Source: Methylocystis echinoides
GTDB taxonomy: Bacteria > Pseudomonadota > Alphaproteobacteria > Rhizobiales > Beijerinckiaceae
NCBI RefSeq assembly: GCF_040687965.1
Contig: NZ_CP156084.1
Coordinates: 2,666,501 to 2,730,500 of the forward strand
DNA: 64,000 nt
Direction of reading: 5' to 3'
The position numbers were made by a program, and so were the translations under genes. Below are positions 1-7,293 of this stretch, in pieces (position 1 is the first letter of the stretch; each line of letters begins with the position of its first letter). The notes under the pieces were generated by a model. It searched no databases. It was not told where the DNA came from and saw only the letters and a program-made list of their open reading frames with translations.

Positions 1-46
1 GCGCGCGCGCGGGGTAAGAGCCTGAAGCCTTGTAGCGGGAATCGGC

Positions 47-1456
47 ATGCCACTCGACCAAGACGAAACGGCGACGGGCGCCGAGGGTTTTCGCGAAGAA
101 GGCGGCGGCCTGGACGCCGATTTCGTCTTCGAGGTGGAGGCCGCCATTGCGCTCGGCAACGCCGACCGGGTTCATGAACTCGTCGGCGGGCTGCACGAAG
201 CCGATGTCGGCGCGCTGCTGGAACGCTTGAGCCATGAGGCGCGTCCGCGCCTTGTCGAGCTGATGGGCGCCGACTTCGACTTTACCGCGCTCATGGAGGT
301 GGGGGAAGCCACCCGGGAAGATATTCTCGAAGAGCTGCCGGTCGAAACGCTCGTAGAGGGCGTGCGCGAACTCGAAAGCGACGACGCCGTCGCGCTGCTC
401 GAAACGCTGGAGCCGGCGGAGCAGGCGGAGGTTCTCGACGCGCTGCCCGCGCAAGAGCGGATCGTCCTGCGCCGGTCGCTCGACTATCCGGAAGACTCGG
501 CCGGCCGTCTGATGCAGACGACGCTGATCGCGGTGCCGCCGTTCTGGACCGCCGGCCGCGTCCTCGATTTCTTCCGCGAGACGGAAGGCGACGAGCTGCC
601 GGACAGCTTTTTCGAGGTCTTCGTCGTCGATCCCGGCTATCACCTGCTCGGCACGGTCTTTCTCGACGCGCTGGTGCGGGCGAAGCCCAACGCCCGGCTC
701 GACGAGATCATGCAGGCGGATCGCCGGCGGGTGAAGGCGACCGAGGACGGCGCCGAGGCCGCCCGTCTGTTCGAGCGCTACAATCTCGTGTCGGCGCCCG
801 TCGTCGACGAATCCGAGCGTCTCGTCGGCGTGCTGACCATCGACGACATCGTCGACGTCATCCAGGAGCAGGCCTCAGAGGAGATCAAGGCGCTCGGCGG
901 CGTGAACCCCGAGGAGGAGCTCACCGACGATTTCTGGTGGATCGCGCGCAGCCGGTTCGCCTGGCTCTTCGTTAATATGCTCACCGCCTTCATCACCTCG
1001 AGCGTGCTCAAGACCTTCCAGTCGCAGCTCGAGCAAATGGTCGCGCTTGCGGTTCTAGGGCCGATCGTGGCCGGACAGGGCGGCAATTCCGCGACCCAGA
1101 CCATGACCGTGGCCGTGCGGGCCCTCGCCACCCGCGAGCTCAACCGCGCCAACGCCTTGAAAATTATTTTCCGCGAGCTGGCGATCGGCGCGGTCAATGG
1201 CGCGGCGTTCGGAATGGTGACCGGAGTCGTCGCGGCCAACTGGTTCCACAATGTCGGGCTGTTGCCTGTTATGGCTTTGGCGATGTTTACGAATCTCGTC
1301 GCGGGCGCCTTTGGCGGCATTATCGTGCCGCTCGTCTTCGACCGTTTCAAATTCGATCCGGCGGTCTCTTCCGGCCCCTTCGTCACCACCATCACCGACG
1401 TTGTGGGCTACGGGGCTTTCCTTACAATCGCCAGCATCTGGTTTCATCTGGGCTGA
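47..1456 (+). CDS. mgtE: Magnesium transporter MgtE
   Basis: The 469-residue protein has the full MgtE plan: an acidic N-terminal helical domain (about residues 25-140), the linker motif PEDSAGRLM (148-156), two CBS domains (about 160-285) and a C-terminal five-helix membrane domain (about 303-469). The conserved pore motif GNSATQ is at 346-351. MgtE proteins are homodimeric Mg2+ channels of the inner membrane; the cytoplasmic N and CBS domains bind Mg2+ and close the pore when the ion is plentiful. The length is normal for the family. The ATG lies close to the window edge, so the promoter and any Mg2+-responsive leader cannot be fully judged. The next gene follows after about 50 bp but seems to have its own promoter. 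Confidence 0.95.
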   Translation: MPLDQDETATGAEGFREEGGGLDADFVFEVEAAIALGNADRVHELVGGLHEADVGALLERLSHEARPRLVELMGADFDFTALMEVGEATREDILEELPVETLVEGVRELESDDAVALLETLEPAEQAEVLDALPAQERIVLRRSLDYPEDSAGRLMQTTLIAVPPFWTAGRVLDFFRETEGDELPDSFFEVFVVDPGYHLLGTVFLDALVRAKPNARLDEIMQADRRRVKATEDGAEAARLFERYNLVSAPVVDESERLVGVLTIDDIVDVIQEQASEEIKALGGVNPEEELTDDFWWIARSRFAWLFVNMLTAFITSSVLKTFQSQLEQMVALAVLGPIVAGQGGNSATQTMTVAVRALATRELNRANALKIIFRELAIGAVNGAAFGMVTGVVAANWFHNVGLLPVMALAMFTNLVAGAFGGIIVPLVFDRFKFDPAVSSGPFVTTITDVVGYGAFLTIASIWFHLG

Positions 1457-1470
1457 GTCGGCGGCGGCCA

Positions 1471-1501
1471 TTAACGCTTCGTTACCGGCTGAGGGGATAA
1501 T
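1471..1501 (+). promoter_or_regulatory. Possible CtrA box with -10 element before the lysozyme gene
   Basis: TTAA at 1471-1474 and TTAC at 1482-1485 are separated by seven bases. This is one base away from the TTAA-N7-TTAAC site of the alphaproteobacterial cell-cycle regulator CtrA. It overlaps the place where a -35 box would lie for the -10-like GATAAT at 1496-1501. CtrA-activated promoters commonly have this geometry. The predicted start of transcription falls about two bases before the ATG at 1510, so the message would be nearly leaderless. The site is suggestive only. Confidence 0.3.
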
Positions 1502-1509
1502 TTGACGAA

Positions 1510-2541
1510 ATGCGCTCGTTGAATTTTTCTGTTTTGCGTTTCACTGCGCTCGCTTGCGTTGCGGCCAGCACGGTGACACTCGCCGCCTGCGGCAGCGCCT
1601 ACGACCCCGGCTACGCCCGGCGCCCGCGCTTCGCCACCAGCGCCCCTCTGGTCAACGCCAAGAAGGACCCGACCTTCCTCGCCTATGCGGTGCCGGAGAC
1701 CGACCTTCACCTCTTCCCCGCGACCCGCAGCGCCGAATTCGCCGTCCACGGCATCGACGTCTCCAAATATCAGGGCGACATCGACTGGGAGCAGGTGCGG
1801 GATTCGGGCGTCGCCTTCGCCTATATCAAGGCGACGGAGGGCGGCGACAAGACCGACTCGAAATTCCAGTATAATTGGGCGGCCTCCAAGGCGGCCGGCG
1901 TGCCGCGCGGCGCCTATCACTTTGTCTACTGGTGCCGCCCGCCACACGAAGAAATCGCCAATTTCGCCTCCGCCGTCCCCAATGACCCGGAAGCCCTGCC
2001 GCCCGTTCTCGACGTCGAGCCGACCCCTGAATCCAAGAGCTGCAAGCGCACGCTTTATCGGGAAGAGGCGATCCGCGACATGCGGATCATGCTCGAGGCG
2101 ATGGAGCGTCACTACGGCAAGAAGCCGGTCATCTATTCCTCGGTCGACTTCTATCAGGCGATTCTCCAGCCCGACGCCCTATCGGAATATCCGATCTGGG
2201 TGCGCTCGACGAAATATCATCCGAAGGTGCGCTACGGCGACCGCAGGTGGACCTTCTGGCAATATCGCTCGGACGGCCGCGTGCCCGGCATCGTCGGCGC
2301 CGTCGACCAGAACACGTTCAACGGCTCGCATGAACAGTGGCGCAGCTGGCTCGCCGCGCAGACGGGGATGAGGGCCGCGCCCGTGGCCGCGACGGCGCGG
2401 CATGCGGACGATCGGGGCGCCAACAAGCTTATCGAGGACGATCCGGCAATGCTCAAGGGCGCCGAAAAGGGCTCTTATGAAAAGGACGGCGCCTCGCCGA
2501 CTCCCCCGGCCGCCGTCGACGGCCAGCCCGACAAAGGTTGA
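1510..2541 (+). CDS. GH25 family lysozyme-type lipoprotein
   Basis: The 343-residue protein begins with a lipoprotein signal: hydrophobic residues 8-24 and a lipobox LAAC ending at Cys27, so it should be anchored to a membrane and face the periplasm. Residues about 80-285 are a glycoside hydrolase family 25 domain. Visible hallmarks are HGIDVSKYQGDIDW at the first strand, YIKATEG, GAYHFVY and the acidic pair in PPVLDVEP, which matches the DxE catalytic motif. GH25 enzymes cleave the MurNAc-GlcNAc bond of peptidoglycan. The C-terminal 55 residues are low-complexity and probably disordered. The role is likely cell-wall remodelling; the exact substrate bond is inferred from the family. Confidence 0.9.
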   Translation: MRSLNFSVLRFTALACVAASTVTLAACGSAYDPGYARRPRFATSAPLVNAKKDPTFLAYAVPETDLHLFPATRSAEFAVHGIDVSKYQGDIDWEQVRDSGVAFAYIKATEGGDKTDSKFQYNWAASKAAGVPRGAYHFVYWCRPPHEEIANFASAVPNDPEALPPVLDVEPTPESKSCKRTLYREEAIRDMRIMLEAMERHYGKKPVIYSSVDFYQAILQPDALSEYPIWVRSTKYHPKVRYGDRRWTFWQYRSDGRVPGIVGAVDQNTFNGSHEQWRSWLAAQTGMRAAPVAATARHADDRGANKLIEDDPAMLKGAEKGSYEKDGASPTPPAAVDGQPDKG

Positions 2542-2559
2542 TCTGGGGAAAGAGACAAG

Positions 2560-2585
2560 CGGCGCCCGATTCAGGGCGCCGTTTT
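2560..2585 (+). terminator. Rho-independent terminator after the lysozyme gene
   Basis: An 8-bp perfect stem (2560-2567 with 2574-2581) with a six-base loop is followed by TTTT. The stem overlaps the stop codon of the convergent gene on the minus strand (2571-2573), so the two genes share this end region. Confidence 0.8.
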
Positions 2586-3311
2586 CTTTGTTCCGACGTC
2601 AAGCGAGGTGGCGATCATCCGCCACGAGGCCGTGGGGGGCGTCGAGCCATCGATCTGGCGGCCGACGTCGAGAGCGAATGTGACAGAGGCGAGCAGTGCG
2701 GTTGACGCCACGGGCGCGAGCAATCGAGTTCCGCCGGCCTGCTCGATTCGCAAGGCCGTCTGACCGCTTGAACGGCCCGACTCGGCAAGGGCTCCGATCG
2801 TCTTCATGCCGCGCCGGATGACCAGCGACTTGCCAAAGAAGCCGACGCCGAGGCTGAGGAGAAATTGCCAAACCGAGAAGTTGGACGGCGACAAGCCCAT
2901 GACCGCGCACTCGAATCCGGTCGCTGCGAGAGCTGGCGCGTATAATCGCCGGTAAAAAAGCCAGAGCGAGGAAAAGAAAAACGCGTCGAAGGAGAAGCCC
3001 GGCCTGAGCGCGCCGTCGTGCTTCATCTGGAGCCAGAGGTCGCGATAATCCTCCCAGCCCGGTCCGATGAACCACCGCATCTGAGTCTCATTGGCGCCAT
3101 AGGCGGCGCTCCCGCGGCGAGGAGAGGGAAGCTCTGTCAGGGGCGCTTGGTCGCGGCCTATTTCCGCCTCCTCCTCGCCGGCCCTGGAAAGGTCGGCGTA
3201 GGATAGCCGGGGCGGGTCGGCGAGCGGTTGTTTGCGGTGGTCTCGCGCGGGGACGCGCGGGGTTTTCTGTGACCCGCGCCGGCCGAAAGTGACGACTCGC
3301 TCTGGATTCAC
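2571..3311 (-). CDS. DUF2628-like membrane protein
   Basis: The 246-residue product is of unknown function. The middle part (about residues 75-180) resembles DUF2628 proteins: a tryptophan-rich cytoplasmic segment MRWFIGPGWEDYRDLW, then FDAFFFSSLWLFYRRLY, then two hydrophobic segments (about 130-165) and a positively charged continuation. The N-terminal 75 residues are polar and low-complexity. The GTG start at 3311 is supported by a strong ribosome-binding site, GGAGG, seven bases upstream; an ATG at 3080 is the alternative and would give only the conserved part. The gene converges on the lysozyme gene and lies back to back with rpmF. The leader can fold so as to hide the ribosome-binding site (see the hairpin at 3314-3359). 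Confidence 0.6.
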   Translation of the reverse strand: MNPERVVTFGRRGSQKTPRVPARDHRKQPLADPPRLSYADLSRAGEEEAEIGRDQAPLTELPSPRRGSAAYGANETQMRWFIGPGWEDYRDLWLQMKHDGALRPGFSFDAFFFSSLWLFYRRLYAPALAATGFECAVMGLSPSNFSVWQFLLSLGVGFFGKSLVIRRGMKTIGALAESGRSSGQTALRIEQAGGTRLLAPVASTALLASVTFALDVGRQIDGSTPPTASWRMIATSLDVGTKKTAP

Positions 3312-3313
3312 AC

Positions 3314-3359
3314 AACGCCTCCATGATTACATTCAACAATGTTTTCAGCAGGAGGCGTT
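3314..3359 (-). promoter_or_regulatory. Hairpin that can hide the ribosome-binding site of the DUF2628-like gene
   Basis: Bases 3314-3322 and 3351-3359 form a perfect 9-bp inverted repeat (AACGCCTCC / GGAGGCGTT) with a 28-base interior. The interior holds a second hairpin, ACATT (3329-3333) and AATGT (3338-3342) around a four-base loop. In minus-strand RNA the inner arm GGAGGCGTT contains the GGAGG placed seven bases before the GTG start at 3311, so the outer stem would block ribosome access. This layout resembles translational switches such as RNA thermometers. It could instead be a DNA operator between the divergent genes. Confidence 0.55.
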
Positions 3360-3441
3360 AAATCCGCGCTTAGATTCTTGGTGAAAAATATGCTTGAGCT
3401 CGAGCTGTCGACGGTCGGGTAAAGCTGTGGCGCGCGACGGC

Positions 3442-3470
3442 TAGCCAAGCGCGTCAAATTCGCGTATAGG
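3442..3470 (+). promoter_or_regulatory. Possible rpmF promoter
   Basis: TAGCCA (3442-3447) and TATAGG (3465-3470) are 17 bp apart. Each matches the sigma-70 -35 or -10 consensus at four of six positions or slightly better. They lie about 70 bp before the rpmF start codon. Confidence 0.35.
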
Positions 3471-3537
3471 GCCGCATCAGTTTCCGCCGTGCCGGGGCGA
3501 ACCCGCGCGGCCTTCGCCGTTTAGTAGAGAGAAGCAA

Positions 3538-3726
3538 ATGGCCGTTCCGAAGAGAAAAGTCTCCCCGATGAAACGGGGCTTCCGTCGTTCCGCCGACGCC
3601 CTCAAGGCCCCGACCTATGTCGAGGACAAGGACTCGGGCGAGCTGCGCCGCCCTCACCATATCGACCTCAAGACCGGCATGTATCGCGGCCGTCAGGTTC
3701 TGAAGGTGAAGTCGACCGAGGAATAA
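3538..3726 (+). CDS. rpmF: 50S ribosomal protein L32
   Basis: The 62-residue basic protein begins [20 protein letters not shown], the conserved N-terminus of L32, and has the alphaproteobacterial tail with [17 protein letters not shown]32 is a small protein of the large ribosomal subunit. The zinc-binding cysteines of some L32 forms are absent, which is the usual alphaproteobacterial form. AGAGAGAAG just upstream provides the ribosome-binding site. The gene stands alone, with a strong terminator 20 bp downstream. Confidence 0.97.
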   Translation: MAVPKRKVSPMKRGFRRSADALKAPTYVEDKDSGELRRPHHIDLKTGMYRGRQVLKVKSTEE

Positions 3727-3748
3727 GGCGCTTGGCGCTCATTTTTTG

Positions 3749-3777
3749 AAAAAAGCGGGCTCTGGGCCCGCTTTTTT
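3749..3777 (+). terminator. Strong rho-independent terminator after rpmF
   Basis: A perfect 12-bp inverted repeat (3749-3760 with 3766-3777) has a GC core, a five-base loop and a run of A on one side and T on the other. It can serve both rpmF and the convergent SDR gene on the minus strand. Confidence 0.93.
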
Positions 3778-3788
3778 GTTTGGGACGT

Positions 3789-4592
3789 TTAGTTTCGCTT
3801 CATCTGCGCCGCGCCGAGAAGCGGCAGCAGCAGGGCGCGGGGCGAGAGCCTTGCGCCCCACACCAGAAATTTGTTGGCCGCGCCGGGCACTACGACGCGC
3901 TTGCCGGCCATCAGGCCCTCATAGCCCTGCCGTGCGACTTCCGACGCCGGCACCAGCGCGGGTTTTACGGCGGACATGATGCCGTCGAAGCTCATCCCGG
4001 CGCGGGCCTGAAAGCCCGTTTCGACCGGCCCGGGGCAGAGGCAGGAGACTTTCACGCCGGCGGGCTTCAATTCATGCGCGATCGCCTCGCTGAAGGAGCG
4101 CACGAACGCCTTGGTCGCGTAATAGACGGCGAATCCCGGTCCCGGCATGAAGGAGGCGACCGAGGCGACGTTCAGCACGCCGCCCTGCGTGGCGGTGAGC
4201 GACGGCAGGAAGCGCAGGGTCAGCTCGGTCAGAGCGCGAATATTGAGATCGATCATGTCGAGCTGCTCGGCCTCATCGAGGTCGGCGATGCGCCCGATGA
4301 GTCCGAACCCGGCGTTGTTGACCAGATATTGGGGGCCAAGATTGGCCTCGGCCAGCCGCTTTTCGAGGGTCCGCGAAGCCCCGTCGGCGAGGAGGTCGAG
4401 TTCGATCACGGCGGGGCGGCTTTGCCCCTTGGCCGCGATCTCATCGGCGAGCGCCTCGAGCCGGTCGCCCCGGCGCGCGACGATCGCCACCTCATGTCCC
4501 TTTTCTGCAAAGACTCGGGCGAGTTCGGCGCCGATCCCCTCGGACGCGCCGGTGATCACGGCCGCCGGCCGGCCTTTGTGCAGTTCGCTCAT
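3789..4592 (-). CDS. Short-chain dehydrogenase/reductase (SDR)
   Basis: The 267-residue protein is a classical SDR. The NAD(P)-binding glycine motif appears as TGASEGIGAELA near residues 15-26, the NNAG motif near 92-95, and the catalytic Ser with YxxxK as YYATKAF near 158-164. The Arg after the first strand (VARRGDR) suggests preference for NADPH. Such enzymes oxidise alcohols or reduce ketones of very varied substrates, so the substrate cannot be named. The extended C-terminus (FLVWGARLSPRALLLPLLG) resembles lipid-active SDRs, which is only a hint. The gene follows the TerB-like gene by nine bases and is probably co-transcribed with it. Confidence 0.9.
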   Translation of the reverse strand: MSELHKGRPAAVITGASEGIGAELARVFAEKGHEVAIVARRGDRLEALADEIAAKGQSRPAVIELDLLADGASRTLEKRLAEANLGPQYLVNNAGFGLIGRIADLDEAEQLDMIDLNIRALTELTLRFLPSLTATQGGVLNVASVASFMPGPGFAVYYATKAFVRSFSEAIAHELKPAGVKVSCLCPGPVETGFQARAGMSFDGIMSAVKPALVPASEVARQGYEGLMAGKRVVVPGAANKFLVWGARLSPRALLLPLLGAAQMKRN

Positions 4593-4601
4593 GTCCGACG
4601 A

Positions 4602-5096
4602 TCACTCCTTGGGGCGATACCAGGTCTCCTGCGGCGGCGTCGCAAGGTTCTCCCGCGCCTCGCGGCGAAGTTCGACCCGCTCGCGCGTCGAGACGCCGAG
4701 CAGTTCGGCCACGCGCCAGACCACATTCTCCTCGAATTCGTGCACCTCGCCGTCGGCGTGGGCCATGTCCCACAACATCGCGACAACCTGCCGGCGACCT
4801 TCTTCGTCGAGACGCCGCTTGAGGACGCTGGTGAAGCGGTAGAGGTCGACGGCCTCCCGCTCGCTTTCAAAGGCCTCGGCGATAAGCTTCTGCGCCGCGT
4901 CGGACGAGAGGCCGAACCGGGCTTCGACGAGCGCTTGGATACGGGCTCGTTCGTCCGCGTCGAAGTCGCCGTCGATCGAGGCGATGTGCACGAGGAGCGC
5001 GGCGGCGGCGAGCTGATAATCGGCGGTTTCGAACGGCTTGGGCCGCTCGGCTTCGCCGGTCAGGTCCGCGATGAAGGTTTTCAAAAGGTCGAGCAT
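4602..5096 (-). CDS. TerB-like domain protein
   Basis: The 164-residue protein has a TerB/DUF533-like all-helical domain. Typical elements are the acidic repeat HIASIDGDFDADERARI (about residues 37-53) and the mirrored second half AMLWDMAHADGEVHEFEENVV (about 117-137). TerB domains are thought to bind metal ions through these acidic loops and often sit at the inner face of the membrane; the real function is not known. The reading frame stays open far upstream across the opposite strand of the SulP gene, but conservation begins at this ATG. The gene is followed after nine bases by the SDR gene. Confidence 0.8.
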   Translation of the reverse strand: MLDLLKTFIADLTGEAERPKPFETADYQLAAAALLVHIASIDGDFDADERARIQALVEARFGLSSDAAQKLIAEAFESEREAVDLYRFTSVLKRRLDEEGRRQVVAMLWDMAHADGEVHEFEENVVWRVAELLGVSTRERVELRREARENLATPPQETWYRPKE

Positions 5097-5279
5097 GTCT
5101 TTTCCGGCCTGCCGGCGGGTGGCGTCTGCCTTGCTATAGAACAGCGGGGACCCGAAGGGTAGCCGATCCGTAGCAGCCGACCGCCGGAGGTCGCCGGGAA
5201 GGAGTCTAATATTTAGGCATTCCGCCGCTGTTTTGAGCGCCCCCCTCGTGCGGCGCCCGTTTATGACAGAGAGGTGACA

Positions 5280-6998
5280 GTGACGGCCGAGATGAACGCC
5301 ATCCGCATTGCGAGCGCGCGTCGTCCCTGGAGGGATCATTCCACGCCTATGACCAACACCCTTGCAAGGGCTGAGCTCCCGCTGACGGGCCTCGCCGGAT
5401 TGAAGCAGAATTGGCGGCAGGACGCCGTCGCGGGTTTCCTCGTCTTTCTGATCGCTTTGCCGCTGTGTCTCGGCATCGCCATGGCCTCTGGCTTTCCGCC
5501 TCAGGCGGGCGTGATTTCCGCGATCGTCGGCGGGCTGGTCGTCTCGCGCATCAACGGCTCCTTCGTCACCATCAATGGTCCGGCCGCCGGCCTCATCGTC
5601 GTGGTGCTGGCCTCCGTGCAGGAACTCGGCGCCGGCGACGCCATGGCTGGCTACCGCTACACGCTGGCTGCGATCGTCTGCGCCAGCGTCCTGCAAACGA
5701 CCATGGGGCTCTGTCGCGCCGGCAAGCTTTCGGCCTTTTTTCCGTCCTCGGCCGTGCACGGCATGCTCGCCGCGATCGGCATCATCATCATGTCGAAGCA
5801 GCTTCACGTCATGCTCGGCGTCAAGCCCGAGGCGGACACGCTGCTCCAGACAATCGCCGCCATCCCGGCGAGCCTGCGCGACATGAATCCGGAAGTAGCG
5901 ACGATCGGCGGGGTCGGCCTGCTGATCCTGATCGGCTGGTCGCTCGTGACGAACCGCTATGTGAAGATGATCCCGGCGCCGCTTGTCGTCGTCATCGTCG
6001 GCATGGCGCTCGGCCAATATTTCGACCTCGACGACGAGCACATCTTTCTGTTCCTTCCCGACACGGCCTTTCTCCCTCATCACGAATTCACGATCGGTCC
6101 GAAATTCCTCGTCGCCATTCCGAATAATTTCCTCGCGAGCTTCGCCCTGCCGGATTTCGCGCCGATCTTCTCGCTTGTCTTCTGGCAGCAGGTTTTCGCG
6201 ATCTGCCTCGTCGGCAGCCTGGAGACGCTGCTGAGCGCGGCGGCGGTCGACAAGCTCGATCCTTACAAGCGCACGTCGGACCTCAACCGCGATCTCGCGG
6301 CCGTGGGCCTCGGCAACATTCTCTGCGGCCTGATCGGCGGCCTGCCGATGATCGCCGAAATCGTTCGCAGTTCGGCCAATTGCAACAATGGCGCACGGAC
6401 GGGCTGGGCCAATTTCTTCCATGGCCTGTTCCTGCTCGTCTTCGTGGCGCTGTTTCCCAAGCTCATCCACGAGATTCCGCTCGCCTCGCTCGCGGCGTTG
6501 CTCGTCTTCACCGGCTTCCGCCTCGCCTCGCCGAGCGTGTTCAAAAAGACATTGGCCATTGGGTGGGATCAGCTCGGCGTCTTCTGCATCACCATTGCCG
6601 GCGTGCTGGCGACCGATCTGATCATCGGCGTCGGGATCGGCGTTCTCGCCGAACTCGCCTTCCACCTTTATCGCAGCGTCAACTGGAGCGACGTGCTGCG
6701 TCTGCGTCTGGAAATCGAGGAGGCGGAGCCGGAAGTCTTCCACGTGCGGCTCGGCGGCGCGGCCTTCTTCGCCAATGTTCTGGCTCTCAAGAAAGATTTG
6801 GCGCTGCTGCCGCGCGGCAAGACTGTCGTCTTCGATCTGTCGGAAACGTCGACCATCGACCACACGGTCATGGAGTTCCTGCACCATTATTGCGAAGACT
6901 ACGAGCGCGCCGGCGGGATGGCGGAGCTCTTCGGCCTCGATCATCACGCGGCGAGGTCAAAGCACCCGCTCGCGCCGCGCAAGCGCACGGCCGCCTAG
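5280..6998 (+). CDS. SulP-family anion transporter
   Basis: The product of about 572 residues belongs to the SulP/SLC26 family. The membrane domain starts near residue 47 with the conserved stretch DAVAGFLVFLIALPLCLGIAMASG and continues through about 12-14 hydrophobic segments, including SFVTINGPAAG. A short C-terminal STAS domain (about 465-560) has VVFDLSETSTIDHTVMEFL. Family members carry sulfate, bicarbonate or other anions with Na+ or H+; this subgroup is often annotated as a sulfate permease or BicA-like bicarbonate transporter and I cannot decide which. The start is uncertain: GTG 5280 follows AGAGAGG, GTG 5274 is in frame, and ATG 5349 begins nearer the conserved part. Confidence 0.9.
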   Translation: MTAEMNAIRIASARRPWRDHSTPMTNTLARAELPLTGLAGLKQNWRQDAVAGFLVFLIALPLCLGIAMASGFPPQAGVISAIVGGLVVSRINGSFVTINGPAAGLIVVVLASVQELGAGDAMAGYRYTLAAIVCASVLQTTMGLCRAGKLSAFFPSSAVHGMLAAIGIIIMSKQLHVMLGVKPEADTLLQTIAAIPASLRDMNPEVATIGGVGLLILIGWSLVTNRYVKMIPAPLVVVIVGMALGQYFDLDDEHIFLFLPDTAFLPHHEFTIGPKFLVAIPNNFLASFALPDFAPIFSLVFWQQVFAICLVGSLETLLSAAAVDKLDPYKRTSDLNRDLAAVGLGNILCGLIGGLPMIAEIVRSSANCNNGARTGWANFFHGLFLLVFVALFPKLIHEIPLASLAALLVFTGFRLASPSVFKKTLAIGWDQLGVFCITIAGVLATDLIIGVGIGVLAELAFHLYRSVNWSDVLRLRLEIEEAEPEVFHVRLGGAAFFANVLALKKDLALLPRGKTVVFDLSETSTIDHTVMEFLHHYCEDYERAGGMAELFGLDHHAARSKHPLAPRKRTAA

Positions 6999-7293
6999 GC
7001 GGAATAGGGCGAGGGCGGGCCGGGGGCTCCAACTCCCGGCCTAGTTGTATCATTGCCATATTTCTACGAGAAGTGGTCTTTTTTACGGACCCTTAAATCT
7101 TGCTCTTTATCTAACGTCGACGCTAACGACGGTTTCATGCGTCGGGCGAGGTCCCTGCTTCCGTAGGCGTCTGGTCCTCCCCATCGATCCGTCGCCCTCG
7201 GCGATGCCAGCCGATCTGCGCGCATGACCGTGGTCGCATGACGCGACGCCGCGCGCCCGCACCTACGACTGCTGAACGCGAAGGGCCACCGAC
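6999..7293. other. Intergenic region between the SulP gene and the chemoreceptor
   Basis: This stretch of almost 300 bases holds a 7-bp GC-rich hairpin (7018-7024 with 7035-7041) close to the SulP stop codon, followed by only a weak T-rich tail; it may end the SulP message. The rest includes an AT-richer section (about 7045-7120) that may hold the chemoreceptor promoter. I see no clear -35/-10 pair, RNA gene or open reading frame with coding character. Confidence 0.4.

Noticed and set aside
1-46. GCGCGC run at the window start
   Set aside because: A short GC-alternating run at the cut edge of the window with no context to interpret it.
5097-6947. A minus-strand open frame that continues the TerB-like gene upstream for 600 codons, opposite the SulP gene
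   Set aside because: The extension is low-complexity and rich in Arg, Asp and His, typical of the antisense frame of a GC-rich gene. Family similarity begins only at ATG 5096, and the SulP gene on the other strand is well supported.
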